The translations under genes were made by a program, and so were the position numbers. Source: an uncultured Caryophanales bacterium (lineage in GTDB: Bacteria > Bacillota_I > Bacilli_A > RF39 > UBA660). Taken from it: a stretch of 5,924 bases of DNA. The notes below the pieces were generated by a model that was not told the DNA's origin, did no database searches, and saw only the letters and a list, made by a program, of their open reading frames with translations. The stretch covers positions 1-5,924 of the forward strand of contig CAMYXG010000077.1 in NCBI GenBank assembly GCA_947303225.1, in the 5' to 3' direction. Each line of letters starts with the position of its first letter. Positions within the stretch are counted from its first letter, which is position 1. Positions 1 to 4,565 of this stretch are shown one piece after another.

Positions 1-2
1 AC

Positions 3-77
3 TTTGATTCGAATTGTGATTTGGTTATTCATGAGTCTCTTGGAAAGGTATTTGAGAGAATAAAAGAGGAAATATGA
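3..77 (+). CDS. Possible 3' end of a convergent plus-strand gene (partial)
   Basis: This is the carboxyl end of a reading frame that enters from the left edge and stops at TGA (75-77), followed directly by TAA (78-80). It would encode about 24 hydrophilic residues ending VFERIKEEI. A competing frame (positions 1-63, stop TAA at 61-63) gives a hydrophobic ending, LLERYLRE. The first frame is preferred because its first codon positions are rich in G and A and its third positions in A and T, as in real coding sequence of AT-rich genomes. Its last codons form the left arm of the shared terminator hairpin. The fragment is too short to assign a family, and both frames could be non-coding. Confidence 0.35.
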   Translation, partial: FDSNCDLVIHESLGKVFERIKEEI

Positions 78-92
78 TAATTCCTCTTTTAT
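60..92. terminator. Bidirectional rho-independent terminator
   Basis: A perfect inverted repeat pairs 60-71 (ATAAAAGAGGAA) with 81-92 (TTCCTCTTTTAT) around a 9-nt loop. On the minus strand it starts immediately after the permease stop codon (93-95) and its right arm ends in a T-rich run (TTTTATTCTCTC). On the plus strand the other arm is also followed by T-rich sequence (TTTTATTTAGTTT). It can therefore end both the five-gene minus-strand operon and a convergent gene from the left. The core G/C part is only 4 bp (GAGG/CCTC), but the long A/T stem and U tracts make the call good. Confidence 0.85.
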
Positions 93-1661
93 TTAGTTTA
101 ATTTAAATGTACTAGGAGCTAATTTATAGACTAGTCTTAATGACAACGTAATATAACCAATTATAATAATCATACTTATTCCTAAAAACAATAATGTATT
201 TGTTGTTATTCTACTTACTTGATAGCTTATGAAATATGTTAATAAAACAATAACAGAGTAACTAATCTTTTTAATTTCTAAATCTTTATTATATGGTTGT
301 AGTAGATAATAGATTATTAGATAATGTGTTGAGAAAAAAACATTTAAGGAGATAATCCATAAAATTTGAATTATCATTAACGATATTTTAAAATCTTTTA
401 GAACTATTTCTAGAATGATATTTCCAATTGCTATCACTAAAGTTGGAAACATATTTACTTTTATCGTAGTCATTAATCTTTTCTTAAATAACGATAGTAT
501 CGTACTTGGTTCTCGATAAAAATTATAACGTAACATAGCATGATCACAATTAAAAAACATAGCTTGTGTAACAATCGATCCTCTATTCATAAAATACATG
601 ATAAAAACAAACCAGGCAATATGATATTCATATAAATCATGAATATTGTGAAACCATTTTGTATCATTTGTTATCATAGCTAATAATCCTATATAAACTA
701 TAATCAAAATGATTCCATAGTTTCTAGAACTCCTTAGTAAGATTTCTTTATGTCTTTCGAAAAAAATCGTGTTAAATAAGTCATATCCTTTTTTTCCTCT
801 TATTTTTTTTTCACTTATTTTTTTATCTTTTGCTTTTACTTCTACCATCATTTGTTTCATATAGTCTTTTTCATTCGTAGAGTCCATTTGTTTTACTTGA
901 CTATTTATTTTTTTATATACCGCTTTATAGTTCTTTATTTTCCATAAATAAATCCATGAAGGAATACTACCTACTATACTTAATATAATTAGGATGATAT
1001 ATACAAAAAATGGAAGCTCTATATGAATGAGTGGTAATGCTGAGAGAGATAATAATAATCCAAGGATGAAAAAGTATAATCTTGTATTACTATACCAGAT
1101 ATAATGATACTTTTGATAATACATATAATTTAATGCTTCGCCTATTACTCTAGTAAAGAATGAGAAAAAAATTGCTATCAAACTATAAGAAATTGGATAA
1201 TGATAGAATTTAATTATCATGAAAAAACAAAGCCCATTTAGTAGTAAGTTTGTCATTTGATTCCATATAAAACTAGTTCTTAAATAAGAAGTATCATTCA
1301 TCTCAAATAGTAATAGGCATATATATTTTTTCTTACTAACATTTAATAGCTTATTATTGATAAAGAATCCTATTATCGTAAAAATAAAATATACATGAAA
1401 AAAACTATTCATGTTATTTTTTGGAAAAAGTGATTGACAAGAATAAAATAGAACTAAAAAGTATACTAATTTTAATAGTATTTTTTTACATAAAAGATAT
1501 AAGAAACTAAAGAATCGAATCTTTCTTTTTAACGATGTACTTTTATAAATATCTTCTGTTATGAGATCTTTAAAAATAGGTATTTTTCTTAAAATATAAA
1601 AGAAAGAATTTATCGAATAGGTAGTATCTATTTCAAATGATTTTTTTAAGATACTATTCAT
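93..1661 (-). CDS. Polytopic membrane protein, probable ABC transporter permease (EcsB-like in layout)
   Basis: This 522-aa, very hydrophobic protein is most likely the membrane subunit paired with the ATPase encoded just upstream. About 11-12 membrane segments can be seen, roughly at residues 62-78, 88-105, 137-151, 157-178, 194-213, 217-240, 314-331, 346-368, 404-423, 426-452, 467-485 and 487-510. A basic cytoplasmic loop (about 241-313) carries an aromatic/basic motif, GYDLFNTIFFERHKEIL (292-308), a likely contact site for the ATPase. No extracellular domain or solute-binding domain is present, which favours an exporter or a regulatory transporter over an importer. The start ATG at 1661 is chosen because GAAGGA lies 8 nt upstream; the in-frame ATG at 1670 would leave no spacing to that site. 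The start overlaps the ATPase stop by 8 nt (ATGAATAG), a sign of translational coupling. It is larger than classical EcsB (about 400 aa), so the family name is tentative and the substrate is unknown. Confidence 0.75.
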   Translation of the reverse strand: MNSILKKSFEIDTTYSINSFFYILRKIPIFKDLITEDIYKSTSLKRKIRFFSFLYLLCKKILLKLVYFLVLFYSCQSLFPKNNMNSFFHVYFIFTIIGFFINNKLLNVSKKKYICLLLFEMNDTSYLRTSFIWNQMTNLLLNGLCFFMIIKFYHYPISYSLIAIFFSFFTRVIGEALNYMYYQKYHYIWYSNTRLYFFILGLLLSLSALPLIHIELPFFVYIILIILSIVGSIPSWIYLWKIKNYKAVYKKINSQVKQMDSTNEKDYMKQMMVEVKAKDKKISEKKIRGKKGYDLFNTIFFERHKEILLRSSRNYGIILIIVYIGLLAMITNDTKWFHNIHDLYEYHIAWFVFIMYFMNRGSIVTQAMFFNCDHAMLRYNFYREPSTILSLFKKRLMTTIKVNMFPTLVIAIGNIILEIVLKDFKISLMIIQILWIISLNVFFSTHYLIIYYLLQPYNKDLEIKKISYSVIVLLTYFISYQVSRITTNTLLFLGISMIIIIGYITLSLRLVYKLAPSTFKLN

Positions 1662-2355
1662 TTTTATCATCCTTCAACTGTTTGATTATTTTATCTTTAT
1701 ATTTCTTTGTCGTTAATTCTTTCTTTTCTACTTTAGATATCTGTTTATTACTTAATATCACAATATCATCACATAAATCTATTGCTAGTTCTAAAATATG
1801 AGTGGATAAAATAATAATATGATCTTTCTTCATATCTTTTAATAATTTCTTCATTTCTTCCTGAATCACAATATCTAATGAAGTTAGTGGTTCGTCTAAG
1901 AGAATTATTTTTGGATTAGAAATCATATTTACTAATATTTGAATTTTATTTTTCATTCCATGAGAGTATTCTTTTAGTAATAGTTCTTGGTCTTTTTTTG
2001 ATATTTTTACTAACTCAAAATATTCTTCTATCGTTTTCTTTTGTTTTTCAGGATTAATATCTAAATAAAACTGGATGAATTCTTTTGCCGTGAGAAATTC
2101 TGGAACGATTGGAGTAGATATTACATAACCAATATCTTTTGTTTTTAACTTGTTTTTTCCATATTCTGTTTCTAAAAAGAATTTTCCACTGTCAATGTCA
2201 ATATCTTCATTTAAAGCATTAAAGAAAGTAGTTTTTCCTACTCCATTTCTTCCTAATAAACCATATATTTTACCTTCTTCAAAGATAAAATCTATATCCT
2301 TTAGTACTTCTTTTTCTCCATATGATTTTGTTAAATGTTGTATTTCTAGTTTCAT
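1654..2355 (-). CDS. ABC transporter ATP-binding protein
   Basis: This is a 233-aa single nucleotide-binding domain that would power the membrane protein encoded next to it. Visible motifs in order are Walker A GRNGVGKT (35-42), a signature loop YSHGMK (130-135) in place of LSGGQ, Walker B IILLDEP with catalytic Glu155 (150-156), D-loop SLD (159-161) and H-loop His186 in LSTH. The YS(H/K)GMK form and the short length are typical of the BcrA/CcmA/EcsA-like group that drives ABC-2 type or EcsB-type membrane proteins. The Q-loop position, usually Gln or Glu, appears to be Ser80 (YVISTP). The start ATG at 2355 is preferred over an upstream TTG at 2376, because AGAAGG sits 6 nt before the ATG and begins inside the stop codon of the preceding gene. 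The gap to that gene is 10 nt. The fold is certain; the transported substrate is unknown. Confidence 0.95.
   Translation of the reverse strand: MKLEIQHLTKSYGEKEVLKDIDFIFEEGKIYGLLGRNGVGKTTFFNALNEDIDIDSGKFFLETEYGKNKLKTKDIGYVISTPIVPEFLTAKEFIQFYLDINPEKQKKTIEEYFELVKISKKDQELLLKEYSHGMKNKIQILVNMISNPKIILLDEPLTSLDIVIQEEMKKLLKDMKKDHIIILSTHILELAIDLCDDIVILSNKQISKVEKKELTTKKYKDKIIKQLKDDKNE
1670..1675 (-). promoter_or_regulatory. Ribosome binding site deciding the permease start
   Basis: GAAGGA on the minus strand lies 8 nt before the ATG at 1661 and directly abuts the alternative ATG at 1670, so only the inner ATG has usable spacing. The site is inside the last codons of the ATPase gene. Confidence 0.7.
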
Positions 2356-2361
2356 AGTATT

Positions 2362-2367
2362 CCTTCT
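2362..2367 (-). promoter_or_regulatory. Ribosome binding site deciding the ATPase start
   Basis: AGAAGG on the minus strand lies 6 nt before the ATG at 2355 and overlaps the TAG stop (2366-2368) of the 80-aa gene. It lies downstream of the possible TTG start at 2376, which it therefore cannot serve. Confidence 0.75.
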
Positions 2368-2608
2368 ATTCTTCAAATTCTTTTTGTAATAAGTGGAACA
2401 AGTATTCTCTTGTTTCTTCTTGTTCTTCTTGTTTAATTTGGTTACATATTTTTTTTAGTTTTTCTTTTTGTTTTTCATTCTTGTCTAAATAATCGATTTT
2501 TTCTTCTAATTCTTCAATTTCCTCTATAATGGAGGTTTCTTCCTCTTCATCTTTTTCTATCATCATGGTGTGTAATTTTGTAGTTTCTTCTAATTCTTCT
2601 TTTGTCAT
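2366..2608 (-). CDS. Small acidic coiled-coil protein, unknown function
   Basis: This 80-aa protein matches no family I recognise. Glutamate makes up 25 of 80 residues, clustered in EKDEEEE (18-24) and in a heptad-like stretch around residues 25-60 (IIEEIEELEEKIDYL followed by a Lys/Glu-rich part), so a long charged helix or coiled coil is likely. The end is more amphipathic (EYLFHLLQKEFEE). There is one cysteine (Cys54), no signal peptide and no membrane segment, so it should be cytoplasmic. The ATG at 2608 is chosen because AAAGGA lies 6 nt upstream; a longer in-frame version starting at 2641 would run back into the S66 gene and lacks such a site. It sits 13 nt after the S66 gene and 10 nt before the ATPase gene, so it is part of the operon. 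A binding partner or regulator of the peptidase or the ATPase is possible but is inference. Confidence 0.75.
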   Translation of the reverse strand: MTKEELEETTKLHTMMIEKDEEEETSIIEEIEELEEKIDYLDKNEKQKEKLKKICNQIKQEEQEETREYLFHLLQKEFEE

Positions 2609-2614
2609 ATTCTT

Positions 2615-2620
2615 TCCTTT
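2615..2620 (-). promoter_or_regulatory. Ribosome binding site of the small acidic gene
   Basis: AAAGGA on the minus strand sits 6 nt before the ATG at 2608, in the 13-nt gap after the S66 stop codon. It supports an 80-aa product rather than the longer in-frame version. Confidence 0.7.
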
Positions 2621-2621
2621 C

Positions 2622-3605
2622 TTATTTTTCTTCCATTTCAATTTTTCCTATTCCATCTTTACTTTCTATATGGGCAATACTTCCATTGATTATTGTCATC
2701 TTTGGAGCAACATGACCAATATCAGCATTCCATATTATTGGAATATTGAAAAATACTTTTTTTAAAGCTTTTTCATATGTCATACTAGTATAGCTATTCG
2801 GATATTTTACTCTTCCTACCATTACTCCTTTTATATACTGAAACCAACCTGCTTCTTTCATTTGTAATAGAGTTCGATAAAAGTCTTCACTTGTTTGAGA
2901 AAAAATATCAAAGTACCAAATGATTCCATCTTCTTTATATTTTTGAATAAAGTCTTTTGTGTAATCAAATCTAGTTCCTATTATATCTCTTAAACAATCG
3001 ATACAACCACCTATTATTCTTCCTGTAATATCAACATTTCCATTTAATGTTTCCCATATTACTTTTTGATCTAATGCATAGCCATCTACTCGATTATTCT
3101 TATCTGTTTCAAATAATGGATAACTATTTTGTATTGGTATATTTCCTTTTATAATTTCTAAACTAATTTCTTGAGAAGGATGCAGTACTTCTGCATCATA
3201 GCTACCTGCATTATGTCCATATAGTGTTGCGATATCTAATTTTGTTGTGATGAGATATAAGAGACTTGTTGGATCACTTGCTCCCATAATCCATTTTGGA
3301 TTATTTTCTATATTGTCATAATTTACATATGGCAAAATTTCGATTAAAAAGTCTCCTCCCGTTGCACACATAATCATCTCAACATCTGTATCTGTTACTA
3401 GTCGATCTAATTCTTTAGCTCGTATTTCTGGAGTATTTGCAACTTCTTCTAGACTTCTAACACTGGCAGTCTCAATAATACTAAATCCTTTATTTTCTAA
3501 TGTTTTAATTGATTTTTTATAATCATCTAAATGAGTTCCAACTCCTGCTGAAAGAGCTACAACTCCTATTTTTGAATTATTCATTAAGTGTTTCGGATAT
3601 TTCAT
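2622..3605 (-). CDS. Peptidase family S66 protein (LD-carboxypeptidase / MccF-like)
   Basis: This 327-aa cytoplasmic serine hydrolase is of the family that removes the terminal D-Ala from murein tetrapeptides (LdcA) or cleaves microcin C-type peptide-nucleotides (MccF). Family marks are the N-terminal MKYPKHL...KIGVVALSAG, the GG turn at 83-84 (ATGGDF), nucleophile Ser110 in MGASDPTSLLY, GGCIDCL...IGT (199-211) and His298 in ADIGHVAP. The usual catalytic Glu falls on Asp233 (IIWYFD). Spacing Ser110-Asp233-His298 (123 and 65 residues) is closer to that of MccF (Ser118, Glu243, His311) than of LdcA (Ser115, Glu217, His285), as I recall those positions. There is no signal peptide or membrane segment. 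The ATG at 3605 is chosen over the start at 3638 because AAGGAG lies 7 nt upstream. It overlaps the preceding membrane-protein gene by 29 nt, so coupling is likely. The family is sure; the substrate (murein peptide or antibiotic) is not. Confidence 0.92.
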   Translation of the reverse strand: MKYPKHLMNNSKIGVVALSAGVGTHLDDYKKSIKTLENKGFSIIETASVRSLEEVANTPEIRAKELDRLVTDTDVEMIMCATGGDFLIEILPYVNYDNIENNPKWIMGASDPTSLLYLITTKLDIATLYGHNAGSYDAEVLHPSQEISLEIIKGNIPIQNSYPLFETDKNNRVDGYALDQKVIWETLNGNVDITGRIIGGCIDCLRDIIGTRFDYTKDFIQKYKEDGIIWYFDIFSQTSEDFYRTLLQMKEAGWFQYIKGVMVGRVKYPNSYTSMTYEKALKKVFFNIPIIWNADIGHVAPKMTIINGSIAHIESKDGIGKIEMEEK

Positions 3606-4434
3606 ATTCTTTCTCCTTTTCTTTCTTTTTTTTCGCAATATTGTATATCATCCATATCATAATTCCAAATAGCATTAATCCAATTCCTGTTCCAAATAAA
3701 CTACTAATTTGAAAATTTCTTAACTGTGCTATCTTCTCTACTGTTATTTTTACTCCTATACTCATGCATAAAAGTAAAATTCCACTTATTGTGCAAGATT
3801 GTCCTAGCTGTTTTATCCACTGATAAATTGATTTTTCTATCAAGGCAATCAAAATAATATCTGCTATTATTAAGCATATCATTAGTACTTTAAACTTTAT
3901 AGAAATGAAAAATTGATATCCTTTTAAAATCGTTTTTTCTGTTGTTGTTAGTGATCGTGAAGCATTCTGGATTGTTTGTTTATAGGATCTACTCCAATCC
4001 CCATCTTCTAGTTGCTGCTTGGTATTTGAAATTGCTTCCTCGGTTATTTCTTGACCAATTGCTTGTTCTAATAATTCTTTATTCTCTTCTAAAAAATTTA
4101 TCATATCTTTTTCTAGTTCAATCTGATTCAAGGAATTCTCATCAATCATACTATTAATAGTAATATCTAAATATTTATTCATTAGCTCCTCTACTTCAGG
4201 ACTATTTAATATTTCTTGTATTTTTTCATCATCTGTAATACTATTAATAGTTTCTTCTGTAATCATAAAGTTTTCTGTTTTTTGATCTTTTTTTGTTATT
4301 TTTTGAGTAATTGTTTCTTTGATAATTCCATTTACCAGTACTTTTTTTAAATTGTATGAGATTGCTAATAAACTAATTAAATTAATTAAGATTAGAGTTA
4401 AAAATCCTATTCCTATTTTTTTTATCCATTTCAT
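3577..4434 (-). CDS. Membrane protein with extracytoplasmic acidic domain, unknown function
   Basis: This 285-aa protein is the first gene of the operon and matches no family I recognise. Four membrane segments are visible, at about 7-28, 178-199, 212-232 and 244-267. Lysines before the first (KWIKK) and after the last (AKKKKEKEKE) place both ends inside by the positive-inside rule. Residues about 30-177 would then lie outside the membrane. That domain is helical-looking, acidic (for example ITDDEKIQEILNSPEVEELM, 66-85) and lacks cysteines, so disulfides are not used. The first segment may be read as an uncleaved signal anchor. The start ATG at 4434 has AGGAG 7 nt upstream, about 3 nt downstream of the predicted transcription start. 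Its last 29 nt overlap the S66 gene. A sensor, scaffold or envelope-assembly role is possible from topology alone; nothing in the sequence indicates enzymatic activity. Confidence 0.85.
   Translation of the reverse strand: MKWIKKIGIGFLTLILINLISLLAISYNLKKVLVNGIIKETITQKITKKDQKTENFMITEETINSITDDEKIQEILNSPEVEELMNKYLDITINSMIDENSLNQIELEKDMINFLEENKELLEQAIGQEITEEAISNTKQQLEDGDWSRSYKQTIQNASRSLTTTEKTILKGYQFFISIKFKVLMICLIIADIILIALIEKSIYQWIKQLGQSCTISGILLLCMSIGVKITVEKIAQLRNFQISSLFGTGIGLMLFGIMIWMIYNIAKKKKEKEKEYEISETLNE
3613..3618 (-). promoter_or_regulatory. Ribosome binding site deciding the S66 peptidase start
   Basis: AAGGAG on the minus strand lies 7 nt before the ATG at 3605, inside the coding sequence of the preceding gene. 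The ATG at 3605 also gives the YPK(H/F)L N-terminus typical of the family. Confidence 0.8.
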
Positions 4435-4441
4435 ATTCTTT

Positions 4442-4446
4442 CTCCT
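4442..4446 (-). promoter_or_regulatory. Ribosome binding site of the first operon gene
   Basis: AGGAG on the minus strand lies 7 nt before the ATG at 4434. The predicted transcription start is only about 3 nt upstream of it, so the leader is just long enough to hold the site. Confidence 0.75.
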
Positions 4447-4455
4447 AATACATTC

Positions 4456-4485
4456 ATTATAACATGTTCTTTCTTTATTCGTAAA
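4456..4485 (-). promoter_or_regulatory. Sigma-A-type promoter of the five-gene operon
   Basis: On the minus strand a perfect -10 box, TATAAT (4461 down to 4456), is preceded by TGT, giving an extended -10 (TGnTATAAT). Eighteen nt further up is TTTACG (4485-4480), a 4-of-6 match to TTGACA. The start point should be near 4449, giving a leader of about 15 nt. The promoter lies between the terminator of the surface-protein gene and the first operon gene, so the two transcription units look independent. Confidence 0.75.
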
Positions 4486-4491
4486 ATAAAG
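4473..4491. promoter_or_regulatory. Inverted repeat over the -35 region, possible operator
   Basis: On the minus strand CTTTATT and AATAAAG form perfect 7-bp arms around a 5-nt centre (TTACG), which covers the -35 hexamer. A dimeric repressor bound here would block the promoter. The arms are mostly A/T, so a chance palindrome in an AT-rich gap cannot be excluded, and no regulator gene lies in the window. Confidence 0.35.
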
Positions 4492-4503
4492 TCTAATTAA
4501 CAG

Positions 4504-4529
4504 AAAAAAGGAAGATTTTTACTTCCTTT
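4504..4529 (-). terminator. Rho-independent terminator of the surface-protein gene
   Basis: On the minus strand AAAGGAAG (4529-4522) pairs with CTTCCTTT (4514-4507) around a 7-nt loop, followed by a run of six T (4509-4504). It begins 36 nt past the stop codon of the Cys-rich protein and ends before the operon promoter, so it isolates the two units. Confidence 0.88.
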
Positions 4530-4565
4530 GTATTAGATTCACTATATCCATAACCATGCAATAAT

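Noticed and set aside
2150..2389. Plus-strand reading frame opposite the ATPase gene
   Set aside because: It lies opposite an ATPase gene with all ABC motifs, has no ribosome site, and its Ser/Phe/Pro-rich product is what antisense of Lys/Glu-rich codons gives.
2366..2640. Pyrimidine-rich CTTCTT-like DNA as a simple-sequence repeat
   Set aside because: It is the complement of repeated GAA/GAG/AAA codons in the acidic gene, with no regular unit.
2529..2765. Plus-strand reading frame opposite the small acidic gene and the S66 gene
   Set aside because: Low-complexity Ser/Phe translation, a shadow of Glu/Lys codons on the other strand; it crosses two well-supported genes.
3509..3712. Plus-strand reading frame over the S66/membrane-protein junction
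   Set aside because: Antisense to two overlapping real genes; no start signal or recognisable features.
3942..4157. Plus-strand reading frame opposite the first operon gene
   Set aside because: Antisense to a gene with coherent topology, a good ribosome site and a promoter.
4461..4470. LexA/SOS-type box at AGAACATGTT in the promoter
   Set aside because: The Bacillus-type box needs GAAC and GTTC separated by four bases; here only two bases separate GAAC from GTT and the last C is missing. The AACATGTT palindrome is short enough to be chance.
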